Of a stretch of DNA of 64,000 bases, positions 16,025 to 24,396 are shown piece after piece (within the stretch, counting starts at the first letter, position 1; every line of letters begins with the position of its first letter). The notes beneath the pieces were generated by a model. That model did no database searches and was not told where the DNA came from. It saw only the letters and a list, made by a program, of their open reading frames with translations. The position numbers and the translations under genes are program-made. The DNA is from Saprospiraceae bacterium (GTDB lineage: Bacteria > Bacteroidota > Bacteroidia > Chitinophagales > Saprospiraceae): the NCBI GenBank assembly GCA_016719855.1, contig JADJYH010000081.1:62001-126000 (forward strand). Reading direction: 5' to 3'.

Positions 16025-16585
16025 ATGAAAGAACCACTTCTTCCCGCACTCAAAATGACACTGCTCACACTTGTGCTTTTCTCTGGCGTTTACACGCTGG
16101 CAGTGTGGGGCATCGCCCAACTCGCCCCGAACGGTGGCGAGGGCGAAATCATCACGCACAATGGCAAAACCTACTATGAAAACGTTGGGCAGCAATTCAC
16201 CGAAGACCGCTACTTTTGGTCACGCCCATCCGCTGTGGATTACAATGCCGCAGGTTCCGGGGGCAGCAACAAAGCCGCCTCGAACCCCGACTATGTGGCG
16301 ACCGTGCAGGCGAGGATTGACAGTTTTTTGGTGCATAATCCCGGCGTTTCGAAGGCGGAAATCCCCGTTGACATCGTGACGGCATCGGGCAGTGGCCTCG
16401 ACCCGCATATCTCGCCAAAGGCGGCGCAGTTGCAGGTGCAGCGCATTGCCCGTGTGCGGAATTTGCCACTAGAAAAAGTGCAGGCACTTGTTGCGGAGCA
16501 TACCGAGAAACCGCTGCTCGGCTTCCTCGGACCGGAGCGGGTGCATGTGCTGAAACTGAACATTGCATTGGACAATCTTAAATAG
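16025..16585 (+). CDS. kdpC: K+-transporting ATPase subunit KdpC
   Basis: 186 aa. One N-terminal transmembrane helix (MTLLTLVLFSGVYTLAVWGI) and a periplasmic domain with the KdpC signature FWSRPSAVDYNAAGSGGSN and SGLDPHISPKAAQLQVQRIA. It assists K+ binding and complex assembly. Fourth gene of the kdpFABC set; it is followed within the operon by the porin gene across another palindromic spacer. Confidence 0.96.
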   Translation: MKEPLLPALKMTLLTLVLFSGVYTLAVWGIAQLAPNGGEGEIITHNGKTYYENVGQQFTEDRYFWSRPSAVDYNAAGSGGSNKAASNPDYVATVQARIDSFLVHNPGVSKAEIPVDIVTASGSGLDPHISPKAAQLQVQRIARVRNLPLEKVQALVAEHTEKPLLGFLGPERVHVLKLNIALDNLK

Positions 16586-16672
16586 GTTGATAAGGGTTGA
16601 TGAAGTTGATTAAGGTTGATAATCAGCACCTTATCAACTTCATCAACCCTTATCAATCATCATCAACCTAAT
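16584..16672 (+). repeat. Strand-biased palindromic spacer, kdpC-porin
   Basis: The best-paired member. The left arm TTGATAAGGGTTGATGAAG continues as TTGATTAAGG, and the right arm contains the near-perfect reverse complement of all of it, with one bulge over about 27 bp. The left arm lacks C, the right arm lacks G over its last 48 bases, and it ends 3 bases before the porin start. Confidence 0.85.
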
Positions 16673-16675
16673 AAA

Positions 16676-17761
16676 ATGAAACTCAAATTTCTTGAAATCA
16701 CCGCCCTCGTTTGCCTCTTTACAACCATGCAAATGAGCGCCCAAAGCGATTCTACTTCGCTAACTTTTTCAGGCTACGCCGAAACGTATTACGCCTATGA
16801 CCTCGGCGAACCAGACCACCACAACCGCCCCGGTTTCATATATTCGCACAACCGGCACAACGAATTCAACCTGAACCTCGGTTACCTCAAAGCAGCCTAC
16901 GCTGCACCGAACGTTCGGGCGAACCTGGCATTGGCTGCTGGCACATACATGAACGCCAATCTCGCTGCCGAGCCGGGCGTTTTGCGGAATATTTTTGAGG
17001 CAAATGCGGGTGTCAAGCTGTCCAAAAACTCGGAAACCTGGGTCGATGCGGGCATTTTCGCCTCGCATATCGGCTTCGAGAGCGCCATCAGCAAGGACTG
17101 CTGGACGCTGACCCGCAGCATCCTGGCAGAGAACTCGCCGTACTACGAGAGCGGCGTGAAACTCTCGCACACCACCGCCGACGGTCAGTGGTTTCTCTCC
17201 GCCCTTGTGCTCAACGGCTGGCAGCGCATCCAGCGGGTGGACGGCAACAACACCCCGGCTTTTGGAACGCAAATCACCTTCAAGCCGACAGAGAACATCA
17301 CGCTCAACAGCAGTACATTCATCGGCAGCGACAAACCGGATGATGTTCGCCAAATGCGGTATTTTCACAATTTTTATGGCATATTTAAACTGGGCGAGCA
17401 GTGGGCTGCCACCCTCGGCTTCGACTACGGGGCGGAGCAGGTGAGCAAGGGCGACAGCGACAAAAACACTTGGTATTCGCCGGTTTTAATGCTGAAATAT
17501 GCGCCCGGCGGCAGGTGGTCGGTGGCAGGTAGGGCGGAATATTACGCTGACGAAAACGGCGTCATCATCGCCACTGGCACGCCAAATGGCTTCAAGACGC
17601 TCGGTTTTTCGCTGAACCTGGACTGCGCCGTGCGGGACAACGTACTCTGGCGCATCGAGGGTCGTGGATTCAGCAGCGAAGACGATATTTTTACCGACAA
17701 AGACGGTGCGGCGAGCAGCGGGAATTTTTTCCTGATAACTTCGCTGGCGGTTAGTTTTTGA
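16676..17761 (+). CDS. Porin/outer-membrane beta-barrel of the kdp operon
   Basis: 361 aa with a signal peptide (LEITALVCLFTTMQMSAQ) and many amphipathic beta strands (SLTFSGYAETYYAYDLG, EFNLNLGYLKAAYA, WYSPVLMLKYAPGGRWSVAG) ending in an aromatic terminal strand (FFLITSLAVSF). It fits the BBP2-type outer-membrane porins commonly placed between kdpC and kdpD in Bacteroidota, presumably letting K+ cross the outer membrane under K+ limitation. ATG 16676 is chosen because the signal peptide begins there; sequence before it is the spacer. Confidence 0.85.
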   Translation: MKLKFLEITALVCLFTTMQMSAQSDSTSLTFSGYAETYYAYDLGEPDHHNRPGFIYSHNRHNEFNLNLGYLKAAYAAPNVRANLALAAGTYMNANLAAEPGVLRNIFEANAGVKLSKNSETWVDAGIFASHIGFESAISKDCWTLTRSILAENSPYYESGVKLSHTTADGQWFLSALVLNGWQRIQRVDGNNTPAFGTQITFKPTENITLNSSTFIGSDKPDDVRQMRYFHNFYGIFKLGEQWAATLGFDYGAEQVSKGDSDKNTWYSPVLMLKYAPGGRWSVAGRAEYYADENGVIIATGTPNGFKTLGFSLNLDCAVRDNVLWRIEGRGFSSEDDIFTDKDGAASSGNFFLITSLAVSF

Positions 17762-17828
17762 GATTGGAAAGCCCGAAGGGATTTATTGGCGATATTCAGG
17801 CCTAGAAATCCCTTCGGGCTTTCCAATC
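17762..17828 (+). repeat. Perfect 23-bp inverted repeat between porin and kdpD
   Basis: GATTGGAAAGCCCGAAGGGA plus TTT at 17762-17784 is matched exactly by its reverse complement at 17806-17828, with a 21-base loop. It starts directly after the porin stop and ends 14 bases before the kdpD start. Could be a partial terminator or mRNA-processing site that lowers kdpD expression relative to the transporter. Confidence 0.88.
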
Positions 17829-17842
17829 CTTAAGTTCGAGCA

Positions 17843-18967
17843 ATGACGGAAAAAGAACACAACGTCCAGTATTTCCTCGACTTGATTAAGAAATCGAGGC
17901 GGGGGAAGTTCAAGGTTTATATCGGCATGAGTGCCGGGGTGGGCAAGACTTTTCGCATGTTACAGGAGGCGCAGTCGCTGCTGCGCAATGGGGTGGACGT
18001 GAAAATCGGTTACGTGGAAACGCACGGGCGCAAGGAGACCGTCGAACTGCTCGAAGGATTGCCGGTCATCCCACGGCGCAAGCTGTTTTACAAGGGAAAA
18101 GAACTGGAGGAGATGGACTTGCAAGCCATCCTCAACCTCCGCCCGGAAATCGTCATCGTGGACGAACTGGCGCACACCAACATCGAAGGCAGCAAAAACG
18201 AGAAGCGCTGGCAGGACGTGATGGATATCCTCGAAGCAGGCATCAACGTGGTCAGCGCCGTGAACATCCAGCACATCGAGAGCCTGAACGAGAACGTGCG
18301 CAGCATCACGGGCGTGGAAGTGCAGGAGCGGGTGCCCGACTCGGTGCTGGCCCAGGCGGACGAGGTGGTGAACATTGACCTGACTTCCGACGAACTGATT
18401 ACCCGCCTGAAAGAAGGCAAAATCTACGCCCCGGACAAGGTGGAAACGGCGCTCCGCAATTTTTTCAAGGCCGAACATATCCTGCAACTGCGAGAGCTGG
18501 CACTAAAAGAAGTTGCGACGCAAGTGGAGCGCAAGGTGGAAACGGAGATTCCCCGCAATGCCGGACTGCGCATTGAGCGGTTCCTCGCCTGCATCAGCAG
18601 CAACGAAAAAACGGCGAGGACGGTCATCCGAAAAACCGCCCGGTTGGCCAATTATTACAACAGCAAATGGTACGTGCTGTACGTGCAAACACCCCGTGAA
18701 AGCCCCGACAAGATACCGCTCGACAAGCAACGGCATTTGATCAACAACTTCAAAATGGCGACGGAAATGGGTGCTGAAATCATCCGATTAACCGACCATA
18801 ATGTGTCAAAAGCAATATTTGAAGAAGCCGAAAAAAGGCAAGTTACGACCGTGTGCATCGGCAAGCCGCATATCAATTTGTTTAGGATTATCCTTGCAAC
18901 CAATCTTTTTAATCAATTATTGAGGAAGCTTTCCAGTTCGGATATCGACCTTATTATTTTATCGTGA
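17843..18967 (+). CDS. kdpD: KdpD N-terminal sensor protein (KdpD and Usp domains only)
   Basis: 374 aa, against about 890 in enteric KdpD. It has the KdpD domain with Walker A GMSAGVGKT (residues 28-36), EIVIVDELAHTN and INVVSAVNIQHIESLN, followed by a universal-stress-protein domain (about 245-374) that in other KdpDs binds c-di-AMP or nucleotides. There are no transmembrane helices or kinase domain. These are supplied by the next gene, whose ATG overlaps this stop (TGATG), so the pair is translationally coupled and acts as a split KdpD. Such short KdpD proteins are usual in Bacteroidota. Confidence 0.92.
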   Translation: MTEKEHNVQYFLDLIKKSRRGKFKVYIGMSAGVGKTFRMLQEAQSLLRNGVDVKIGYVETHGRKETVELLEGLPVIPRRKLFYKGKELEEMDLQAILNLRPEIVIVDELAHTNIEGSKNEKRWQDVMDILEAGINVVSAVNIQHIESLNENVRSITGVEVQERVPDSVLAQADEVVNIDLTSDELITRLKEGKIYAPDKVETALRNFFKAEHILQLRELALKEVATQVERKVETEIPRNAGLRIERFLACISSNEKTARTVIRKTARLANYYNSKWYVLYVQTPRESPDKIPLDKQRHLINNFKMATEMGAEIIRLTDHNVSKAIFEEAEKRQVTTVCIGKPHINLFRIILATNLFNQLLRKLSSSDIDLIILS

Positions 18968-20715
18968 TGAAAATAAAGACCAAATTGACACTGGGTGTTG
19001 GGCTGCTTTTTTTGCTGATTGTTTTATTGGCGACCATCGGTGTCCGGCAGATATGGAAATTGTCGGATGAGACTAAAAGTATCTTAAAGGCCAATTATAA
19101 TACGCTGGATTATGTGCGGCACATGTTCACTGCTTTGGACAATATGCAGGCTGACCAAATCGACACCGCCTCTGTTTCCACATTTAGGGAAAATTTGTTG
19201 AAACAGGCTGTAAATATTACGGAGGCCGGAGAAAAAGACGCCACGAAACGGCTGAATGTCCATTTTGAACAATTATTGAAAACTCCTGAAAATAAAACGC
19301 TCCCGGCGGAAATAAGGAACGACTTGAACGAAATAATGCATCTCAATATGAGTGCTATCTTGCAAAAAAGTAAATCGGCAGAAACAACGGCAGACAAGGC
19401 AATAATATGGATTGGAATTACAGGTGCTTTATGCTTTATCATCGCTTTTATTTTAATGGTAAATATGCCGGGCAATATTGCAGACCCTATTCGTGAATTG
19501 ACGGAAAATATACGCCAGATTGCAGGAAGAAAATATGACCAGCGGGTGCATTTTAAATCAGGTAGCGAGTTTGGCGATTTGGCGGAGGCATTCAACACGA
19601 TGGCCGCCAAATTGCAAGAATACGAGAGCAGTAATTTGTCCAAAATTTTGAATGAGAAAAAGCGCATCGAAACACTTATCAACAATATGCAGGAGCCGAT
19701 AATTGGATTAGACGAAAATAGAAGGGTAATCTTCGCCAACCAGGAAGCGCTGAAACTGTTGAACTTGAAACAGGCAGAACTCGTCGGACAACACGCCAAG
19801 GATGTCGCAGCCTCCAACGACCTGATGCGCTCCTTGGTCATGGACATCCTGGAACCATCCAAAATCTCGGGCGGAAAATCCGAACCACTGAAGATATTTG
19901 CCGACAACCAAGAGAGCTATTTTGAAAAGGAAATCATACCAGTCAACCTTGCTCGCACTGGGGAAAGGGAGGCACGGCACCTGGGCGACGTGATTTTGCT
20001 TAAGAACATTACTACGCTAAAAACCCTTGACCTTGCCAAAACGAACCTTTTACGCACAATTTCAAATGAACTGCGAGCACCCGTTGCATCTATCCTTTCG
20101 GTTTTGAATAACATGGAGAACGAGCCTGCCGTGGCCGATATGGCCCAACAAGCGCAACGACTTTCAATGCTTCGGGAAGAAAGTGAGCGGTTGCTCAAAA
20201 TCACGGGTACCTTGCTCAGTCTTTCGCAAGTGGAGTCGGGCAATATTGTCATCACGCCACAGGAACTGAACGTATCAGAAATTGTGAACTACGCATTGGA
20301 AACCGTAAAAAACCAAGCGGCACAAAAACAAGTGGGCATCGTGGTGAAAATTGAAGAAAACCTGCCACCGCTCATGGCCGACACCGACAAAACAGCATGG
20401 GTATTGGTGAATTTTTTGGTCAATGCCATTCGATATTCCCCCGAAAAAAGTGAAGTCATCGTGGAGGTGAAAAGGGAGAACGGGTCGGTGCGGTTCTCCG
20501 TCCAGGACTTCGGCAAGGGCATCGAAGGCAAATACAAAGACAGGGTTTTTGAGCGCTACTTCCGGGTGCCGGGCAGCGACAAGCAGGGCATTGGGCTGGC
20601 ACTCGCCATCGGCAAGGAGTTTATCATTGCGCAGGGTGGCAACATCGGCGTGGAGAGCGAGTACGGTTCAGGCACCAGATTTTGGTTCCAGTTAAAAACG
20701 AACCAATTGGCTTGA
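18967..20715 (+). CDS. HAMP/PAS histidine kinase paired with split KdpD; phospho-acceptor His replaced by Asn
   Basis: About 582 aa. TM1 (LGVGLLFLLIVLLATIGV), a periplasmic helical region, TM2 (WIGITGALCFIIAFILMV), HAMP, a PAS domain (MQEPIIGLDENRRVIFANQE), a dimerisation region, then HATPase_c with N box (LVNAIRYSP), G1 (DFGKGI) and G2 (GIGLALAIG). Where HisKA kinases have S-H-E-L-R/K-T-P, this protein reads SNELRAP: the codon at 20065-20067 is AAT, not CAT/CAC. As sequenced it cannot autophosphorylate at the usual site. It may work through another kinase such as the one encoded at the left edge, act as a phosphatase, or reflect a base error. GTG 18964 is an alternative start. Confidence 0.88.
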   Translation: MKIKTKLTLGVGLLFLLIVLLATIGVRQIWKLSDETKSILKANYNTLDYVRHMFTALDNMQADQIDTASVSTFRENLLKQAVNITEAGEKDATKRLNVHFEQLLKTPENKTLPAEIRNDLNEIMHLNMSAILQKSKSAETTADKAIIWIGITGALCFIIAFILMVNMPGNIADPIRELTENIRQIAGRKYDQRVHFKSGSEFGDLAEAFNTMAAKLQEYESSNLSKILNEKKRIETLINNMQEPIIGLDENRRVIFANQEALKLLNLKQAELVGQHAKDVAASNDLMRSLVMDILEPSKISGGKSEPLKIFADNQESYFEKEIIPVNLARTGEREARHLGDVILLKNITTLKTLDLAKTNLLRTISNELRAPVASILSVLNNMENEPAVADMAQQAQRLSMLREESERLLKITGTLLSLSQVESGNIVITPQELNVSEIVNYALETVKNQAAQKQVGIVVKIEENLPPLMADTDKTAWVLVNFLVNAIRYSPEKSEVIVEVKRENGSVRFSVQDFGKGIEGKYKDRVFERYFRVPGSDKQGIGLALAIGKEFIIAQGGNIGVESEYGSGTRFWFQLKTNQLA

Positions 20716-20858
20716 TTTTGCTGCCCAAATAGTTGTGCAAGCCGCAATCGTGAGCTGCTGCGCAATGGTGTTTTTTGAGAAAAAGCATGTGGCGAACCAC
20801 TGATTTTAAGGTTGAAAAAACTGGGCAAAAAAGGCAGTCCGCCCAACCAACTTTCCGC

Positions 20859-20866
20859 TATCTTTG
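20859..20866 (+). promoter_or_regulatory. Promoter -7 element for the E1 gene
   Basis: TATCTTTG followed by C, a perfect match to the Bacteroidota TAnnTTTG element, 29 bases before the start codon at 20895. No clear TTG is seen at the expected -33 distance. Confidence 0.6.
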
Positions 20867-20894
20867 CCCCGCTTTTTTAAAATATGTTCGAAAA

Positions 20895-22907
20895 ATGCCG
20901 ACTACAGCTGCCCAACCCATCCAGTTCAAAAAAGGAAAACTGAGCAACGAAACTTTGCTCAAGCTCTATCGCCGACTGCTCAACCCCCGAATGATTGAGG
21001 AAAAAATGCTCATCCTGCTGCGGCAGGGGCAGATTTCCAAATGGTTCAGCGGCATCGGGCAGGAAGCCATTGCCGTTGGCGTCACCAGCGCCCTGTTGCC
21101 GGATGAACTGGTGTTCACATTGCACCGCAACCTCGGCGTTTTCACGGTGCGGGATGTGCCGTTGGCTACGCTGTTTTCGCAGTGGCAGGGCAAAAAAAGC
21201 GGCTTCTCGAAAGGCCGGGAGCGCTCCTTCCACTTCGGTACATTGGATTATGGAATCGTCGGCATGATCAGTCACCTCGGCCCGCAATTGGCACTCGCCG
21301 ATGGCGTAGCATTGGCACACAAACTCAAGGGCGAGGGCCGGGTCGCATTGGCTTTCAGCGGCGAGGGCGGCACGAGCGAGGGCGATTTCCATGAGGCGCT
21401 GAACGTGGCCGCCGTCTGGGACTTGCCCGTGATTTTTATCGTTGAAAACAACGGCTACGGCCTTTCCACCACCACGAAGGAACAGTTTCGCTGCGCAAAT
21501 ATTGCCGACAAGGGCGTTGGCTATGGCATGAAGTCCGTCATCATTGACGGAAACAACATCCTCGAAGTTTACAACACCCTCGACAAACTGGCCGTCGAAA
21601 TGCGCAAGAACCCGCACCCCGTGCTGGTCGAGTGCAAGACCTTCCGAATGCGGGGCCACGAGGAGGCCAGCGGCGTCAAGTACGTTCCGAAGGAACTGCT
21701 GGAAGCTTGGGCGCTGAAAGACCCACTCACCAACTACGAGCGCTACCTGCTCGAAGAAGGCGTTTTGGATGAAAAAATGGTGGCCAAATTGCGCAAGGAA
21801 ATCAAAGAAGAAATCGAGGCAGCTTGGAAAATCACCGTTTCCGAGCCAGAAATCGAGCCGGATTTGGAGGAAGAATTGGGTGATGTGTATGCTCCATTAT
21901 TGCAAACCGCTACCCCCAATCCGCAATCCGCAATCGCAAATCCGCAATCGGAACGGCGCTACATTGACGCCATTTCCGACGGCCTCCGCCTCGCCATGCT
22001 GCGCCACGGCAACCTCGTGCTGATGGGGCAGGACATTGCCGGATACGGCGGGGTGTTCAAAATCACGCAGGGTTTCATGGACGAATTTGGCGGCGACCGC
22101 GTGCGCAACACGCCCATTTGCGAAAGCGCCATCGTCGGTACAGCGCTGGGCCTGAGCTTGAAAGGCTGCAAGTCAATGGTGGAGATGCAGTTCGCCGACT
22201 TCGTGACATGCGCCTTCAACCAAATCGTGAACAACCTCGCCAAAATCCACTACCGCTGGGGTGTGGCCGCCGACGTGGTGGTGCGAATGCCAAGCGGCGG
22301 CGGGGTAGGGGCGGGGCCGTTCCATTCGCAGAGCAACGAGGCGTGGTTCGTGCACACGCCCGGCCTGAAAGTGGTCATTCCGTCCACGCCCTACGATGCC
22401 AAAGGACTGCTTTTGGCGGCGTTTGAAGACCCGAACCCGGTGATGTATTTTGAGCACAAGGCGCTGTACCGCAGCATCACGGAGGAGATTCCAGACGGCT
22501 ACTACACCGTCGAAATCGGCAAGGCGAGGGTGGCACGGGAAGGTTCTGCGGTGAGCGTCATCACCTACGGCATGGGCGTTCACTGGGCGCTGAAGGTTTG
22601 CGAAGCGGAAGGTATTGACGCCGACATCATTGACCTTCGCACGCTCTTGCCGCTTGATTATGAGGCAATTAGCGCCACTGTGAAAAAGACGAACCGGGTC
22701 GTCATTCTTCACGAAGACACGCTCACGGGCGGCGTCGGCGGGGAGCTTTCCGCTTGGATTTCGGAGCACCTGTTCGAGCACCTCGACGCCCCGGTGAAGC
22801 GGGTGGCGGGACTGGATACGCCGATTCCGTTTGCCATTCCGCTGGAGCAGAATTTCATGCCGGTGGAAAGGTTTAGGGAGGCGGTAAAGCAATTGGCAAC
22901 TTACTGA
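20895..22907 (+). CDS. Branched-chain 2-oxo-acid dehydrogenase E1, alpha-beta fusion
   Basis: 670 aa. Residues about 20-335 are E1 alpha, with the thiamine-diphosphate motif (GEGGTSEGDFHEALN...VENN). Residues about 355-670 are E1 beta (LMGQDIAGYGGVFKITQGF, MPSGGGVGAGPFHSQSNEA and a transketolase C-terminal domain LRTLLPLDYE, HEDTLTGGVGGE). It decarboxylates branched-chain 2-oxo acids and transfers the acyl group to lipoyl-E2; E2 and E3 are not in the window. The two halves are joined by a low-complexity linker (PNPQSAIANPQS) encoded by tandem AATCCGC words like those in the intergenic spacers. ATG 20895 is set by the upstream TATCTTTG; an ATG at 20884 is out of frame. Confidence 0.92.
   Translation: MPTTAAQPIQFKKGKLSNETLLKLYRRLLNPRMIEEKMLILLRQGQISKWFSGIGQEAIAVGVTSALLPDELVFTLHRNLGVFTVRDVPLATLFSQWQGKKSGFSKGRERSFHFGTLDYGIVGMISHLGPQLALADGVALAHKLKGEGRVALAFSGEGGTSEGDFHEALNVAAVWDLPVIFIVENNGYGLSTTTKEQFRCANIADKGVGYGMKSVIIDGNNILEVYNTLDKLAVEMRKNPHPVLVECKTFRMRGHEEASGVKYVPKELLEAWALKDPLTNYERYLLEEGVLDEKMVAKLRKEIKEEIEAAWKITVSEPEIEPDLEEELGDVYAPLLQTATPNPQSAIANPQSERRYIDAISDGLRLAMLRHGNLVLMGQDIAGYGGVFKITQGFMDEFGGDRVRNTPICESAIVGTALGLSLKGCKSMVEMQFADFVTCAFNQIVNNLAKIHYRWGVAADVVVRMPSGGGVGAGPFHSQSNEAWFVHTPGLKVVIPSTPYDAKGLLLAAFEDPNPVMYFEHKALYRSITEEIPDGYYTVEIGKARVAREGSAVSVITYGMGVHWALKVCEAEGIDADIIDLRTLLPLDYEAISATVKKTNRVVILHEDTLTGGVGGELSAWISEHLFEHLDAPVKRVAGLDTPIPFAIPLEQNFMPVERFREAVKQLATY
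21915..21951 (+). repeat. Tandem word array encoding the E1 alpha/beta linker
   Basis: Repeats of CAATCCG and CAATCGCAAATCCG lie exactly at the junction of the alpha and beta domains and are translated as a Pro/Gln/Ser-rich linker. The style (short degenerate C/A-rich words) is that of the right arms of the intergenic spacers. Confidence 0.65.
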
Positions 22908-22910
22908 TTA

Positions 22911-23020
22911 GTGTTTATGTGTTTGGGCGTTTGCGTGTTTTTGAGACACAGTAATTAGCACGCTCGAACCAATTTTGCAGGTTTCATCTCAAACACAAAA
23001 ACACAAAAACACTCAAACAC
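22911..23020 (+). repeat. Strand-biased palindromic spacer, E1-receiver
   Basis: The left half repeats GTGTTTATGTGTTTGGG and GCGTTTGCGTGTTTTTGAGA. The right half repeats TCAAACACAAAAACAC and has no G over about 40 bases, ending 9 bases before the next ATG. A roughly 40-base unpaired loop lies between them. Confidence 0.75.
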
Positions 23021-23029
23021 TATAAAAAA

Positions 23030-23413
23030 ATGAACATCCTGCTCTGTACCACCGAAGAACTGATGCTGACCACTTTCGAGTTCCGCTTTCGCAAGAACGG
23101 CTGGAAACTGATGGTGGCCGACAGCGCCAAAACGGCGCTCGAAAAAACCCGAAGCCTGCTGCCCGACTTGGTCGTGGTAGACTTGGAACTGCCCAATTTT
23201 GAGGCATTGGACATCGTGCAGTTCATCCGTAATGAACCAAACGGCGAGTTGCCAATTTTGACCTACGGCACGGTGGAGAACGAAAAACTGCTTTTCGAAT
23301 CACTCCGGTTGGGTGCCGACGACTTCATCATCGCACCGATGAAACCGGACGAGCTGACCATCCGCATCCGGCGTCAGCTCCTCAAGAAAAAAATGGCGGG
23401 CAGTTTGCAATGA
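23030..23413 (+). CDS. Stand-alone degenerate receiver domain
   Basis: 127 aa, a CheY-like fold without an output domain. The phospho-acceptor is kept (D51 in VVVDLELP), but the acidic pair of ordinary receivers is replaced by T7/T8 (LLCTTEEL) and the conserved Lys near the C-terminus by Ala (DDFIIAPMKP). Mg2+ binding and normal phosphorylation switching are therefore doubtful; it may be a pseudo-receiver working through protein contacts. It lies between the E1 gene and rfbA, each junction holding a palindromic spacer. No kinase is adjacent. Confidence 0.8.
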   Translation: MNILLCTTEELMLTTFEFRFRKNGWKLMVADSAKTALEKTRSLLPDLVVVDLELPNFEALDIVQFIRNEPNGELPILTYGTVENEKLLFESLRLGADDFIIAPMKPDELTIRIRRQLLKKKMAGSLQ

Positions 23414-23454
23414 GCAGTCCCTGACTGCCAACTGCCAACTGTCAAACTGCAAAC
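23395..23454 (+). repeat. Strand-biased palindromic spacer, receiver-rfbA
   Basis: The left arm GGCAGTTTGCAATGAGCAGT overlaps the last codons and stop of the receiver gene. The right arm repeats ACTGCCAACTG and GTCAAACTGCAAAC, complementary to the left, and ends 6 bases before rfbA. Confidence 0.7.
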
Positions 23455-23460
23455 TTAAAA

Positions 23461-24321
23461 ATGAAAGGAATCATCCTCGCCGGGGGCCTCGGCACTCGCC
23501 TCTATCCGTTGACACTCGTCGTGAGCAAGCAAATGATGCCGGTTTACGACAAGCCGATGATTTATTACCCGCTCAGCACGTTGATGCAGGCGGGCATCAA
23601 GGACATCCTCATCATTTCCACGCCTTACGACCTCCCCAATTTCGAGAAATTGCTCGGCGACGGCAGCGAAATCGGCTGCAACTTCGAGTATGTGGCGCAG
23701 TACGAACCGAACGGGCTGGCGCAGGCCTTCGTGTTGGGCGAAAAATTCATCAACGGTGAGCCTGCGGCGCTGATTTTGGGCGACAATATTTTCTACGGAG
23801 CGGGCATGGCCGAGCTGATGCAGGCCAGCGCCAACCCAGATGGCGGAGTCATCTTCGCCTACCAAGTGGCCGACCCAGAGCGCTACGGCGTGGTGGAGTT
23901 CGATGAAAATTTTAAGGCGATTTCCATCGAAGAAAAGCCAGCGAAGCCCAAGTCAAATTATGCCGTTCCCGGTTTGTATTTCTATGACAATCAGATAGTT
24001 GAGATATGCAAGAACCTGAAGCCCAGCCCACGGGGCGAGTACGAAATCACCGACGTGAACCGCATCTACCTCGAAATGGGCAAGCTCAAAGTTGCCGTTT
24101 TGGGCAGGGGCGTAGCTTGGTTGGACACGGGTACGCACGCCTCGCTGCTGCAAGCGGGGCAGTTCATTCAGGTCATCGAGGAACGGCAGGGCCTGAAAAT
24201 TGGCTGCATCGAGGAGGTGGCTTGGGAGATGGGCTTCATTGACGATGCACAGCTCGAAAAACTTGGTCATAAGTTCATCAAGAGCGGGTATGGCGAATAC
24301 CTGCTGCGGTTGTTGAAATAG
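23461..24321 (+). CDS. rfbA: Glucose-1-phosphate thymidylyltransferase
   Basis: 286 aa, the family's usual length. The nucleotide-binding loop GGLGTRLYPLT near the N-terminus, MPVYDKPMIYYPLSTLM and the metal-binding LGDNIFYG are all present, as is WLDTGTHASLLQA in the C-terminal part. It makes dTDP-glucose from glucose-1-phosphate and dTTP for dTDP-sugar (for example rhamnose) synthesis. The other rfb genes are not next to it. ATG 23461 abuts the spacer. Confidence 0.96.
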   Translation: MKGIILAGGLGTRLYPLTLVVSKQMMPVYDKPMIYYPLSTLMQAGIKDILIISTPYDLPNFEKLLGDGSEIGCNFEYVAQYEPNGLAQAFVLGEKFINGEPAALILGDNIFYGAGMAELMQASANPDGGVIFAYQVADPERYGVVEFDENFKAISIEEKPAKPKSNYAVPGLYFYDNQIVEICKNLKPSPRGEYEITDVNRIYLEMGKLKVAVLGRGVAWLDTGTHASLLQAGQFIQVIEERQGLKIGCIEEVAWEMGFIDDAQLEKLGHKFIKSGYGEYLLRLLK

Positions 24322-24396
24322 AGCGGCTTGATTTTTGCTGGCTTTATGGTTTGGCCTCACGGCAAAATTCGACACTCAGTAGAAAAACAAGCAACT

